25,143 nucleotides of DNA from DATKDU01 sp035512595 (GCA_035512595.1 DATKDU010000223.1:1-25143); one strand, 5' to 3'. Shown: positions 8,077-16,293, counted from the first letter of the stretch. Made by a program: numbers and translations. Notes: a model not told the origin generated them from the sequence alone.

Positions 8077-8107
8077 GTTCCAAGTTCAAGGTTCAAAGTT
8101 CCAAGTT
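8077..8107. repeat. heptanucleotide repeat, unit GTTCMAR, four copies
   Basis: Four consecutive 7-nt units (GTTCCAA, GTTCAAG, GTTCAAA, GTTCCAA) plus a partial GTT lie in the gap between the divergent propeller and TolC-like genes. It is one of six such tracts in the window, each with a different unit but the same length of 7. The remainder of the 7943-8226 gap shows no gene or clear promoter. Confidence 0.75.
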
Positions 8108-8226
8108 GGTCAGTATGGGGTAGTGCAGGGAGCGGACTATTGGGGGAGGGATCAATCAGTCTTGATCCGCCTTCCGGCGGCCGCTATACCCTCCGGCCCA
8201 TTCATTCGATCCTTTGGGAGCTTTGC

Positions 8227-10578
8227 GTGCGGGGAACCTGGCGGCTCTGCGCGATCGCGTTGCTAGCGTTGCTGGTGGGCTGTTCCCGCGCGCATTACCG
8301 GCTGAGCGCGGATAATGAGACGTACCCCGTCATTGCCGAGCGGATCGTCCAGCCGGCCTATGACATCGGCTCGGTCGATATCGAGCCGGAGCTCGTCTCG
8401 CGGCTGGCGGACGAGTTCGATCCGGACTTTCCGCCCAAGCCTCCCGATGATCCCGCCGCTGCGGAGTGGATGGAACATCCGGGATGGATGCGCGGGGCCA
8501 AGAACTGGGAAAAAGACGGCGTCACCGACCGGATCGAGCCGATCGGCTGGGAGCTGGTCTTGGAGCCCGACGAGCGCGGCGTCGTCCGGCTCGACCAGGA
8601 CAAGGCGGTCGATATCGCGCTCCTCAATAGCCGCGAGTACCAGACGGCGGAAGAAAATCTGTATCTCACCGCGCTGCGGCTGACGCTCGCCCGGTTTCAG
8701 TTCGACTTGCAGTGGTTTTTGACCAACGACACCACCTACAGGCATTTCGGCTCCGGCGGCAGTGCCAACGGCGAAACCAATACCCTCTCATCGCTGACCG
8801 GTTTTGGTTTTCGCCGCAATCTGGCGGCCGGAGGGCAGCTCCTGGTCGATTTCGCCAACTCGCTCGTCTACCAGTACACAGGGGACGGCAGCCGCCGCTT
8901 CAGCTCGAACCTGCTCGTGTCGCTGACGCAGCCGCTCTTGCGCGGTGCAGGCCGCGACATTGCCCTCGAAAGCCTGACGCAAACCGAGCGCGACGTGCTC
9001 TACGAAGTCCGCGACTTTGCCCGTTTCCGCAAACGGTTCTGGGCCGACATTGCGGTCCAGAACGGCGGCTATCTCGATCTCCTCTTGTCGGTGCAAACGG
9101 TTCGCAACAACCAGGCGAACCTTAAGCAGCAGGAGGAGACCTACCGGCTGTATAGCGAACTGTTCAAAGGGGGCCGTGCATCGGCCGTCGAGCTCGATCA
9201 GTTCTTTCAAGCGCTTCAGCAGGCCCGGCTGAACGTCATTACCTCGGAAGCCGGCCTGCAAACGTCGCTCGACTTGTTCAAGCTGCGAATGGGATTGCCG
9301 CCACGGCTGGCCATCGAGCTGGATGAATCGCCGCTGGACGAATTCGTGCTAGTCGATCCGGTCCTGGACGCCTATCGCACCGAGGTCGAAACGTTCCAGC
9401 GCCAGAGGCTGGCCGAACTCGGCGAACCGCCGTCCGTCGAGGCGCTTCGCGAGCATTTCCTGACCCTGCGGCAATTCATGGAGCGTCTGCCGCCGCATTT
9501 GAAGGCCGCTACCGAAAGCCTGGAGGAATGGGATCGCAAGCTCGGGGACCCCGATGCCAGCCAGACCAGCCCGGAGCAGCGCGAGCAGGCCCAGCGGACT
9601 TTCGAGGTCCTCCAGCGGCAAGTGCCGGAGATCGAGACGGGACTGAAGGACCTGCTGGAGGCGCTCGACGCCCATCGGGACGACGTGACGGAGGAAAATC
9701 GCGAAGCCGCTTGGGAAGTGCTCGCCGAGGACATTCAGAAGGGGCTGGGTCTGATCGACAGCGTGATGGCCATCCATACCCAGACGCGCATTTACCGGAT
9801 CGAGCTGCCGCCGCTGGAAGTCTCCGAGGAGCAGGCGCTGGCCTACGCCCAGGAGAACCGGCTCGATTTGCAAAACCAGTTGGCAGCCATTACCGACTCC
9901 TGGCGAAGGGTGCGGATTGCCGCCAATGCGCTTCAGTCCAACCTCGACGTGGTCGCCAGTGCCGACCTGGGGACCGATCCGGACCACCTCGACCCATTCA
10001 ACTTTGCCTCGGAAGCCAGCACTTATACTCTCGGCCTGCGGTTTGACGGCCCCCTCAATCGGCAGGCCGAACGGAACGCTTACCGGGCCAGCCTGATCGC
10101 CCTGGCGCGGGCCAAACGCGACTATATGGCACTGTCCGACGAGGTCCAGAGGGAAATTCGCAACGATTTGCGGCAATTACGTTTGCAGCAGCAACGCTTC
10201 GAAATATCGCGGCAACAACTCCTTTCGGCGGCCAGACAGCTCGATAATGCGCGAATTATTCTCCTTGGACCGCGAAATCGCCGTTCGGAGAACGATACGA
10301 CCACCCTAAACTTGCTGCAAGCACTCAGCTCGCTCTTGCAAGCACGCAACGCATTAGCCGATACTTATATAACGTTCCAACAACGAAGGGTTCAGCTCCT
10401 GCTGGACCTGGAAGTCCTACAGCTCGACCAAAGAGGCGTTCCCACCGATGATCCACTCCGACTCGCAAGTCCTCTCCCCAGCGAGATCGGGCCGGCAAGC
10501 GAAAACATCCCACCTGGACGCCGGCTCCCACCACCCGAAAACGACAACAACCTCCCCCAGCCGCTCCCACAGCCGTGA
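8227..10578 (+). CDS. TolC-family outer-membrane efflux lipoprotein with long coiled-coil insert
   Basis: The chosen start is GTG 8227, preceded by GGGAG at 6 nt. It gives a compact lipoprotein signal (RGTWRLCAIALLALLVGC) with the lipobox LLVGC and lipidated Cys19. An in-frame TTG at 8140 would bury the signal behind 29 residues. The 783-residue product has two OEP-type repeats. The first spans about residues 110-360 (VDIALLNSREYQTAEENLYL, then LLVSLTQPLLRGAGRDIALE). The second spans about 525-735 (EEQALAYAQENRLDLQNQ, then TYTLGLRFDGPLNRQAERNA). Between them is a charged, helix-rich insert of about 150 residues; family members are normally 420-500 residues in total. The product should form the outer-membrane channel of the efflux system encoded by the next two genes. 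It ends in a Pro-rich tail and overlaps the adaptor gene. Confidence 0.9.
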   Translation: MRGTWRLCAIALLALLVGCSRAHYRLSADNETYPVIAERIVQPAYDIGSVDIEPELVSRLADEFDPDFPPKPPDDPAAAEWMEHPGWMRGAKNWEKDGVTDRIEPIGWELVLEPDERGVVRLDQDKAVDIALLNSREYQTAEENLYLTALRLTLARFQFDLQWFLTNDTTYRHFGSGGSANGETNTLSSLTGFGFRRNLAAGGQLLVDFANSLVYQYTGDGSRRFSSNLLVSLTQPLLRGAGRDIALESLTQTERDVLYEVRDFARFRKRFWADIAVQNGGYLDLLLSVQTVRNNQANLKQQEETYRLYSELFKGGRASAVELDQFFQALQQARLNVITSEAGLQTSLDLFKLRMGLPPRLAIELDESPLDEFVLVDPVLDAYRTEVETFQRQRLAELGEPPSVEALREHFLTLRQFMERLPPHLKAATESLEEWDRKLGDPDASQTSPEQREQAQRTFEVLQRQVPEIETGLKDLLEALDAHRDDVTEENREAAWEVLAEDIQKGLGLIDSVMAIHTQTRIYRIELPPLEVSEEQALAYAQENRLDLQNQLAAITDSWRRVRIAANALQSNLDVVASADLGTDPDHLDPFNFASEASTYTLGLRFDGPLNRQAERNAYRASLIALARAKRDYMALSDEVQREIRNDLRQLRLQQQRFEISRQQLLSAARQLDNARIILLGPRNRRSENDTTTLNLLQALSSLLQARNALADTYITFQQRRVQLLLDLEVLQLDQRGVPTDDPLRLASPLPSEIGPASENIPPGRRLPPPENDNNLPQPLPQP

Positions 10579-12127
10579 GCGTGCGTGGGGGGCGGTGCGC
10601 TTCGCGGGACTCGTTTTGCTCGGCGGCCTGGTTGGCGGCGGGGGCTGGGCCTGGTGGAAATGGGGGGGACCGCCATTTGACCCCAGCCAGATCATGACCG
10701 TGGCCGCCAGCCGGGGGGATTTGACGATCACCGTCTCCGATCGCGGCGAGCTGGAAAGCGCCCAATCGGTCCAGGTGCTGTGCGAGGTCGAAGGGGGCGG
10801 CCGGCTGGTGACGATCACCCCCGAGGGGACCAAGGTCAGCCCGGGGGACGAAGTCGCCCGCTTCGATACCGACGTCCTGGCGAAGGCGATCACCGAGCAG
10901 GGGGTCCGCTGGGAGCAGGCGGAAGGGAAGGCCAAGGCGGCCCGCAGCGAGCTGGAAGTGCAGCTCAACCGCGAAGAGAGTGAAATCGCCAAGGCAAAAC
11001 TGGCCCTGACCCTCGCCAAAATCGACTTCGAGTCATACGAGGAGGGGGAGTACCAGGTCGAGCTGGAAAAACGTCGGGCGGCACTCGAACTGGGCAGAAA
11101 AGAGCTCAAGGAGGCCGAGGACAACCTGGCTTTCACCCGCAGCCTGATCAAGAAAGGGCTCGCCCAGCTCGAACAGGAGCGGGTCATGGAGCTCAACGTC
11201 GATGGCAAGAAGTTCTCCGTGAGCCAGCAGGAAGCCGATCTCCGCGTGCTGGAGAAGTTCACCAAGAACCGCAAGCTGGTCGAGCTGACGGCCAATGCCG
11301 AGGAGGCCGTGCGGGAACTGGACCGGGTTCAAAAGAGCCAGGCGGCCGCCAGCGAGAAAGCGGCCACCGACGTTAAAGCCGCCGAGAGAACGGCGAAGCT
11401 CGAACAAGGGCAGCTCGAGCGGCTCCAGGCGCAGCTCGAAAAGTGCATCGTCAGGGCGCCGCAGGACGGCATATTGATTTATGCCAACAATCGCCCGTGG
11501 GACGAATCGTCGCGCATTCGCCAGGGTGGGCAGGTGCATTTCCAGCAACCGATCTTCAAGCTCCCCGACCTCAATCAGATGCAGGTCAAGCTGAAGGTCC
11601 ACGAGTCCGTGGTGAAGCGGGTCATCCAAGGGCAGACCGCCACGATGCAAGTGGACGCCCTCCCCAACCAGATGCTGCACGGCAAAGTGGTCTCGGTAGC
11701 CAGCGTGGCCCAGTCCGATTCCTGGCGCGGCAACTCGGTCAAGGAATACGAAACGGTCGTGTCGATCGACGATTTGCCGCGGGATGCGGGCCTCCGTCCC
11801 GGAATGACGGCGGAGGTCAAGATTCTCATCAAGACGCTGGAGAACGTGCTGTCGGTGCCGGTGCAAGCCGTCACCGAGTGGGGGGATGATCACGTCTGCT
11901 ACGTCGTGTCGTCCCTGGGAATCGATCGGCGAACGGTTAAAGTCGGCGACAGCAACGAGCAGCGGATTCAAATTGTCGGCGGATTGGAAGAAGGAGAGCG
12001 GGTGGCCCTCGACGCTCGCCTGCGAGCAGCCGGCGAGCTCAAGCAGGAGCAAGGCAAGGACCAGCCCAAGAAAGAAGCCGACGACGGCAAAGACGACGGG
12101 GAGCCGGTAAAGGTCGCCGTCAGTTAA
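10448..12127 (+). CDS. HlyD/MacA-like periplasmic adaptor (membrane fusion) protein
   Basis: Read from ATG 10448 this gives 559 residues. An in-frame GTG at 10595 just before RFAGLVLLGGLVGGGG would give about 510 residues and remove most of the 131-nt overlap with the TolC-like gene. The first 48 residues are Ser/His/Arg-rich and may be out-of-frame TolC sequence. One N-terminal membrane helix is followed by a split biotinyl-lipoyl domain (GRLVTITPEGTKVSPGDEVA then CIVRAPQDGILIY), a long alpha-helical hairpin between them (about residues 140-330), and beta-barrel and membrane-proximal domains (LKVHESVVKRVIQGQTATMQ, then GLRPGMTAEVKILI). The highly charged C-terminus (QEQGKDQPKKEADDGKDDGE) is unusual. 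It would bridge the TolC-like channel and the MacB-like permease. Confidence 0.9.
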   Translation: MIHSDSQVLSPARSGRQAKTSHLDAGSHHPKTTTTSPSRSHSRERAWGAVRFAGLVLLGGLVGGGGWAWWKWGGPPFDPSQIMTVAASRGDLTITVSDRGELESAQSVQVLCEVEGGGRLVTITPEGTKVSPGDEVARFDTDVLAKAITEQGVRWEQAEGKAKAARSELEVQLNREESEIAKAKLALTLAKIDFESYEEGEYQVELEKRRAALELGRKELKEAEDNLAFTRSLIKKGLAQLEQERVMELNVDGKKFSVSQQEADLRVLEKFTKNRKLVELTANAEEAVRELDRVQKSQAAASEKAATDVKAAERTAKLEQGQLERLQAQLEKCIVRAPQDGILIYANNRPWDESSRIRQGGQVHFQQPIFKLPDLNQMQVKLKVHESVVKRVIQGQTATMQVDALPNQMLHGKVVSVASVAQSDSWRGNSVKEYETVVSIDDLPRDAGLRPGMTAEVKILIKTLENVLSVPVQAVTEWGDDHVCYVVSSLGIDRRTVKVGDSNEQRIQIVGGLEEGERVALDARLRAAGELKQEQGKDQPKKEADDGKDDGEPVKVAVS

Positions 12128-12262
12128 ACAAATCCGAAGTTCGAAATTCGAAAGAAGCACGAATGATGCAAATCGAATTGTTCAAACGCAAACATTTTGC
12201 ACCTTCGAGCTTTCGATTTCGAATTTGTTTCGGATTTCGGATTTCGGATTTCGGATTTTGAA
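12128..12262. repeat. heptanucleotide repeat tract with inverted arms between adaptor and permease genes
   Basis: The tract starts on the base after the adaptor stop codon (12125-12127). The left part holds degenerate units such as AATCCGA, AGTTCGA and AATTCGA. The right part holds four near-perfect CGGATTT units (about 12231-12259). The two halves are inverted relative to each other: GTTCGAAATTCGAAAG (12139-12154) and CTTTCGATTTCGAAT (12210-12224) are complementary with one unpaired base, so the transcript can fold into a long imperfect hairpin. The unit resembles that of the tract at 20393-20560. Confidence 0.75.
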
Positions 12263-12317
12263 GTGCCCGCCGCCATTGGCCCCACCGCGACCCGCCTCCC
12301 TCCCGCCAGAAAATCTC

Positions 12318-13055
12318 GTGTTCTTCCCTCCCCACCTCAGCGGCGCGGTGCGCCTGGGCATTCGCTCGCTCTCGGGCAACCAGTTGCGCTCGCTCTTGAC
12401 CACGCTGGGGATCGTGCTCGGCGTAGCGTCGGTGATCGTCATGCTGTCGGTGGGCGAAGCGGCCCGCTTCGAAGCCCTCGATCAGCTCAAGGACCTGGGG
12501 GCCACGACCGTCATCCTCCGCAGCACCAAGCCGACCGAGCAGCCTTCCCAAAGCGAAGGGGTCGATCTATTGGCGTACGGCCTGACCTATGCGGACCTGG
12601 CGCGCATCCAATCGACGATTCCGACGGTGATTGCCGCCTCGCCGATGCGCGAATTCCGCCAGACCGTCCGCTTCCAGGACCGCAAGCTGGAGGCACGGGT
12701 CGTTTCCATCACCAGCGAATTCCTCACGCAGAACAACATCACGCTGGCCCTGGGGCGCGACTTTTCCGAGCAGGATCAGCGGCGCTTCGACAACGTCGCC
12801 ATTTTGGGCGCCGAAACGGCCGAGGTCCTGTTTCCCACGCAGAATCCCATCGGCCGGGCGATCATCATCGAGGCCAACCGCCCCATCTGCTCGTTCACGG
12901 TCGTCGGCGTGGCCGAGCCTAAGACGCTCGCCGCCGGCACCGACGCTGGCGACGTGGACTACAGCAAAGTCGTGTTTATTCCCTTCGATACCGACCGCGT
13001 TCGCTTCGGCTCCGTGCTCGGCTTGCCGACTATGGCTGCGCCGGCGGGAGCGTGA
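12318..13055 (+). CDS. MacB/FtsX-type ABC transporter permease, C-terminally truncated
   Basis: The N-terminal half of a MacB-type permease is clear: cytoplasmic start, GIRSLSGNQLRSLLTTLGIV leading into the first membrane helix, then LGVASVIVMLSVGEAA, then the periplasmic core domain (ITSEFLTQNNITLALGRDFS, NPIGRAIIIE, VVGVAEPKTLAAG, KVVFIPFDTDRVRFG). The C-terminal half of the domain and the three further membrane helices of the family are missing. The frame ends 25-30 nt after the last family-like residues in unrelated sequence and overlaps the convergent amt gene by 97 nt. No ABC ATPase is present. The start is uncertain: GTG 12318 or 12348; the longer TTG-started frame only translates the repeat tract. 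It is probably a non-functional remnant created by rearrangement, or an assembly join. Confidence 0.65.
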   Translation: MFFPPHLSGAVRLGIRSLSGNQLRSLLTTLGIVLGVASVIVMLSVGEAARFEALDQLKDLGATTVILRSTKPTEQPSQSEGVDLLAYGLTYADLARIQSTIPTVIAASPMREFRQTVRFQDRKLEARVVSITSEFLTQNNITLALGRDFSEQDQRRFDNVAILGAETAEVLFPTQNPIGRAIIIEANRPICSFTVVGVAEPKTLAAGTDAGDVDYSKVVFIPFDTDRVRFGSVLGLPTMAAPAGA

Positions 13056-14542
13056 ACCGCCGCACCGGGGATCGAAGTGCCGTAGGTCTCGGTGACCAGT
13101 GCCGGCGGGTAGGCGTACATGCCGTGCTCGCTGATGTCCAGTCCCGCGATTTCCTCCTCGGCATCGACGCGGAGCAGACCAATCGCCTTGAGGCCGAAGA
13201 ACAGGGCCAAGGACGCGGCCAGAGCCCAGCCGGCGATGGCAAACGTGCCGATGAGCTGAGTGGTTAAGCTCAGGTCCGCGGTGAGGAGATCAGCCGATGC
13301 GGTCCCGAAGATTCCCGTTGCAATGCCGCCCCATAATCCGCAGATGCCGTGGACCGGAAACGCACCGACGGGATCGTCAATCTGAAGCTTGTCCAGCAGT
13401 AGGATCCCGCCGGTTACGAGGACGCCAGCGACGCTGCCGATTAACAGCGATTCATAGTTTTCGACACAGTGGCAGTTCGCGGTGATTCCGACGAGGCCGG
13501 CCAAGGCACCGTTCAATGCCATGGTGAGGTCCGGCTTCTTGAACAGCACCCACGATAGAACCATCGCTGCCAGGGCACCAGTTGCACCGGCAAGCGTCGT
13601 ATTCACCGCAATCAGCATCACAACGTCCGTATTGACTTTGCCCGTGAAGGCGAGTTGGCTCCCGGGATTGAATCCAAACCAGCCAATCCAGAGGATGAAT
13701 ACGCCCAGCGCAGCAAAGGGGATGTTGTGACCTGGCATGGGCATCGACTTGCCATTCACGAAGCGCCCGATGCGGGGCCCCAGTGCAATGGCGCCGGCCA
13801 GCCCGGCGAATCCGCCCACGGCGTGTACGACAACCGAGCCGGCGAAGTCCACAAAACCCATTTGGTTCAGCCAGCCGCCACCCCATTTCCACATGCCGCT
13901 GATCGGGTAAATCAGGCCGGTGATGATGGCCGTATAGACCAGGTACGACGAGAACTTGATCCGGCCGGCGACCGCCCCGGAGACGATCGTCGCAGCCGTG
14001 GCACAAAACGCAACCTGGAAGAGAAAGTCCACTTGCGAGTGCAGATTGGCGGCAGTGGGATCACCGGTTTCCGGTGCGATTCCAAACTGCCCGAATCCGA
14101 ACAGCTTCATCTCGCCGATCTTCATCAGGATGCTGTCGCCGGGATACATCAGCCCGTAGCCGATCAAGTAGAACAAGAGAACTCCGACCACGAGGTCCAT
14201 GAAGTTCTTGAACATGATGTTGACGGCATTCTTGGAGGCATTCAGCCCAGTCTCCACGAGGGAAAAGCCGGCTTGCATGAACAGGACGAGCACGGCAGCC
14301 AGGAACAACATCATGTTGTCCAGGGCGTAATTGGTCTCGTTGAGCGGCGGCCCCGGATCGATGGCAGCGGGCGCGGCCCCTGCCTCTTCCGCCTGGGCCT
14401 CTTCGGCAGGTGCCGCCTCTTCAGCAGCAGGCGCAGCCTCCTTGGTTTCTTCTTGAGCGAACAGCGGCGAATAAGTACACGCCGCGAGCGCAAACAGACA
14501 CAATAGAGCCGGCAATACGCCGGTCAGGAAGGATCGACTCAT
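12959..14542 (-). CDS. amt: Amt/Mep/Rh ammonium transporter with signal peptide
   Basis: Start ATG 14542 (MSRSFLTGVLPALLCLFALA) gives 527 residues with a Sec signal peptide ending near FAQ. A Glu/Ala-rich linker (about residues 30-65) follows, then eleven predicted membrane helices. Family signatures are present: FMQAGFSLVETG, KWGGGWLNQMGFVDFAGSVV with the first pore His in VVHAVGG, PGHNIPFAALGVFILWIGWF, and DDPVGAFPVHGICGLWGGIA with the second pore His. It moves ammonium across the cytoplasmic membrane. The last 22 or so residues (starting GKPSTEPKRTRSVSKG) are antisense to the macB remnant and so are acquired, not native, which places a rearrangement point near 13022-13050. No glnK/glnB (PII) gene accompanies it, unlike many amt loci. 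The upstream Shine-Dalgarno (CCAGGCG) is weak. Confidence 0.92.
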   Translation of the reverse strand: MSRSFLTGVLPALLCLFALAACTYSPLFAQEETKEAAPAAEEAAPAEEAQAEEAGAAPAAIDPGPPLNETNYALDNMMLFLAAVLVLFMQAGFSLVETGLNASKNAVNIMFKNFMDLVVGVLLFYLIGYGLMYPGDSILMKIGEMKLFGFGQFGIAPETGDPTAANLHSQVDFLFQVAFCATAATIVSGAVAGRIKFSSYLVYTAIITGLIYPISGMWKWGGGWLNQMGFVDFAGSVVVHAVGGFAGLAGAIALGPRIGRFVNGKSMPMPGHNIPFAALGVFILWIGWFGFNPGSQLAFTGKVNTDVVMLIAVNTTLAGATGALAAMVLSWVLFKKPDLTMALNGALAGLVGITANCHCVENYESLLIGSVAGVLVTGGILLLDKLQIDDPVGAFPVHGICGLWGGIATGIFGTASADLLTADLSLTTQLIGTFAIAGWALAASLALFFGLKAIGLLRVDAEEEIAGLDISEHGMYAYPPALVTETYGTSIPGAAVHAPAGAAIVGKPSTEPKRTRSVSKGINTTLL

Positions 14543-14962
14543 GTGTGATTCGCCTGGTGGAGAGAAAGGATGATGCGGTAGGGTGAAAGCAACTGCGACG
14601 CCTTTCGCAGTCACGCCTGTCTTCCCCGACGCACTGGATCCGAGCACGGCGGGAGTCGCTCAGCGGGCAAAGCAAGCGCCGTGCCAGCAGCCGGTGCAAG
14701 ACGCTCCGCGGCGAATGAACCAGCGTCCTGTCAAGGACTTGCGAAAAGTGAGCTGGTCCTGCTTGGCGGGCAACGAAGCAACGCAGTGCCCGGTTTCCCG
14801 CCGCGGATGCGCGGAAGTCAGGCAGCGGCCGGTGCAGCGCTGCGTAGGATCAAGCAGTGGGCGCGTGACAAGCACCAGCGGTCTGGATTGGCCTCTCACC
14901 ACTGCGGCGGAGTATGATGAAATTGAGACGGTGATTCGACCGAGGAAGTATTGGGAGGCACT
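14543..14962. other. 420-bp intergenic region, no supported gene
   Basis: This divergent gap between amt and the small antitoxin-like gene is GC-rich and open in several frames. None of these frames has a plausible start with a ribosome-binding site or recognisable family residues. A short hairpin (GTCCT/AGGAC around GTCA, about 14731-14744) is the only structure I noticed besides the candidate promoter listed separately. Confidence 0.5.
14888..14918 (+). promoter_or_regulatory. candidate sigma70-like promoter for the antitoxin-like gene
   Basis: TATGAT at 14913-14918 matches the -10 consensus at five of six bases, with TTGGCC (14888-14893) 19 nt upstream as a poor -35. Transcription would start about 35-40 nt before the ATG at 14963. 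The spacer is longer than optimal, so this is a weak call. Confidence 0.3.
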
Positions 14963-15199
14963 ATGATGACTCAAGTCATGCTCGACACCAGCGCCGCCGA
15001 GAAACTGAGAAGCGTGGTGGGTACCGCCGAAATTGTTGATTCCAGTGGCCAGGTCTTGGGAGTCTTTCGCACCAACGCCGACGGCCCCATTGACCGATTC
15101 CAGGTGCCCTACACCGTCGAGGAACTGAAGAAGTTCGAATCGGAGCCGGGAGGCAGAAGCTTGGGGGAAATTCTGCGGGATCTCAGTGCCGGCTCATGA
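14963..15199 (+). CDS. small antitoxin-like protein
   Basis: ATG 14963 (or the adjacent ATG 14966) follows GGGAGG closely and gives 78 residues. The protein opens with a short beta-rich part (MLDTSAAEKLRSVVGTAEIV, then SSGQVLGVFR), continues with a linker, and ends in an amphipathic region (YTVEELKKFESEPGGRSLGE, then ILRDLSAGS) of the kind that embraces a partner toxin. Planctomycetes and cyanobacteria carry many such small proteins before RelE/ParE-like genes. Its TGA overlaps the ATG of the following toxin-like gene (ATGA), which fits translational coupling of an antitoxin-first pair. The family is not named with certainty. Confidence 0.7.
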   Translation: MMTQVMLDTSAAEKLRSVVGTAEIVDSSGQVLGVFRTNADGPIDRFQVPYTVEELKKFESEPGGRSLGEILRDLSAGS

Positions 15200-15405
15200 T
15201 CTATACCGTCACCTGGAAGCCCGAGGCAGAACGGCGACTGGCCGAACTCTGGCTTGCGGCCTCCGACCGGCAATTGTTGGCCGACGCAGCCAACAACATC
15301 GAGCGCACGCTGAGGCAACTGGGCGAGCGCGCAGGTGACTTCCTCTCGGAACCGTATAGGGTGCGTAACATCACACTTGCGAGTCGTCCGCGACGGTCCG
15401 CTTGA
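15196..15405 (+). CDS. RelE/ParE-like toxin, C-terminus probably lost by frameshift
   Basis: The 69 residues begin MIYTVTWKPEAERRLAELWL, then AASDRQLLADAANNIERTLR, the two-helix start of RelE/ParE-fold proteins. Full members are 85-100 residues and end in beta-strands. Here the frame ends in a basic tail (NITLASRPRRSA) with no strand pattern. Reading one base later from about 15387 gives LRVVRDGPLDLV, which looks like the expected strand, and beyond a TGA the same frame gives INRVWTFAELFKAV. A single-base frameshift plus further decay is therefore likely, leaving an inactive toxin beside an intact antitoxin. It overlaps the antitoxin stop by 4 nt. The alternative is that this is simply a short divergent family member. 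Confidence 0.55.
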   Translation: MIYTVTWKPEAERRLAELWLAASDRQLLADAANNIERTLRQLGERAGDFLSEPYRVRNITLASRPRRSA

Positions 15406-15506
15406 TCTTGTTGGCAACCAGCTCGATCCAGCCGTCGATGGATGAATCAACCGCGTTTGGACCTTTGCCGAGTTGTTCAAAGCCGTGATGCCGGCCAAGC
15501 AGCAGC

Positions 15507-15794
15507 CTAGGCTGCAATCATCGACCTGGGGCCTGATTCACGCATGAACCTTTTTGCCTGCGTTCTGAGCGATGCAGGCTCGTTTGCCGCCAACTGGTCA
15601 ACAATCGACACACGGCATGGAGACAGCAACTCGATCCCAAGAAGGGAGCCGTGCTTGTCGTAATCTGCGAAAGCCGCTCCGTCCGCAAACTCCCTTGTTT
15701 CGTGAACGCGGCCACGCCTAATCTGGAAGTACACCGAGATTGGCTGGCCATTGTTGTTGTCCACGGTCACGGCGATGCCAAAGTTAAGTTCCAT
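15507..15794 (-). CDS. DUF2283-like small protein (putative antitoxin)
   Basis: This 95-residue protein reads MELNFGIAVTVDNNNGQPIS, then VYFQIRRGRVHETREFADGA, then ADYDKHGSLLGIELLS. The DYDxxGxLLGIE signature is that of DUF2283, a small beta-rich family often partnered with DUF4258. The extra C-terminal 35 residues (from about RVSIVDQLAANEPA) extend beyond the usual 60-70. The ATG at 15794 lies 2 nt after the stop of the DUF4258 gene; GGAG within the end of that gene is its likely ribosome-binding site, so translation is probably coupled. Antitoxin function is inferred from pairing only. Confidence 0.7.
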   Translation of the reverse strand: MELNFGIAVTVDNNNGQPISVYFQIRRGRVHETREFADGAAFADYDKHGSLLGIELLSPCRVSIVDQLAANEPASLRTQAKRFMRESGPRSMIAA

Positions 15795-15796
15795 GT

Positions 15797-16174
15797 TTAT
15801 CGATCTCCGCGACGGCGGCCCTTGTCCCGCTTCTTTGGAAACGACTTGCCAATTCGGAATACCTTTGGGGCAATTCCCCGCAAGGCGTCGGTTACTCGCA
15901 TGACGGTAATTATTCTAATTCGGTCCGGCAGCAGTTCGTACACCACGTCGATACTGAAGTTAATCGACTTGTTCCAGCGAACCCGGTGCCTGTTCGGGGC
16001 TGTTGGGAGTCCAATCTGATCCGGTTTTCGGATCGCCTGAAAGGCATCTTCACGAGAAATGCCTCGCTGGCTCAATCGGTCGAGTGCGTGACGAGTCAAT
16101 TCTACCTTGCTGAAGCCCAAAAGGCGCTCATTCAACAGCAATCCGGGGCGTGGGACGAATCTCGCCATCGGCAC
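15797..16174 (-). CDS. DUF4258 protein (putative RelE/ParE-fold toxin)
   Basis: The 125-residue frame starts at GTG 16174; ATG 16168 is an alternative two codons in. The core ELTRHALDRLSQRGISREDA, then FQAIRKPDQ, then HRVRWNKSINFSIDVVYELL, then DRIRIITVMRV is a clear DUF4258 pattern: HAxxRxxxRGI helix, then strands. DUF4258 proteins are predicted to have a RelE/ParE-like fold and are commonly encoded with DUF2283. The C-terminus is strongly basic (FPKKRDKGRRRGDR), consistent with RNA or ribosome binding. It is the first gene of a two-gene unit. Toxicity is an inference. Confidence 0.75.
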   Translation of the reverse strand: MPMARFVPRPGLLLNERLLGFSKVELTRHALDRLSQRGISREDAFQAIRKPDQIGLPTAPNRHRVRWNKSINFSIDVVYELLPDRIRIITVMRVTDALRGIAPKVFRIGKSFPKKRDKGRRRGDR

Positions 16175-16252
16175 ATTCTGCCCAGGCAGCTCGTCGGTCG
16201 CAACTCTAGGCGGCGCTTTTCTTTGCGATTGTCGGTAGAATCAAAAGACGAA

Positions 16253-16293
16253 GGCCGCGCTGGCGTGCAGCTGGTAGCTGCACCAGAGCGGCC
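16253..16293 (+). promoter_or_regulatory. strong stem-loop in the leader of the 16313 gene
   Basis: Three nested perfect arms pair: GCCGC (16254-16258) with GCGGC (16288-16292), CTGG (16260-16263) with CCAG (16283-16286), and TGCAGCT (16266-16272) with AGCTGCA (16276-16282). The loop is 3 nt, with one mismatch and a 2-nt bulge. It ends 8 nt before the GGAG ribosome-binding site of the next gene, so it lies within or just upstream of the mRNA leader and could govern translation or mark an attenuator. There is no U-run after it. Confidence 0.55.

Noticed and set aside
11033..12160. A 375-codon open frame antisense to the HlyD-like adaptor
   Set aside because: It mirrors the long helical hairpin coding region, and the sense frame matches adaptor domains throughout.
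14583..14966. Open frames in the amt/antitoxin gap
   Set aside because: They lack ribosome-binding sites and plausible composition, several frames are open at once, and one would overlap the well-supported antitoxin start.
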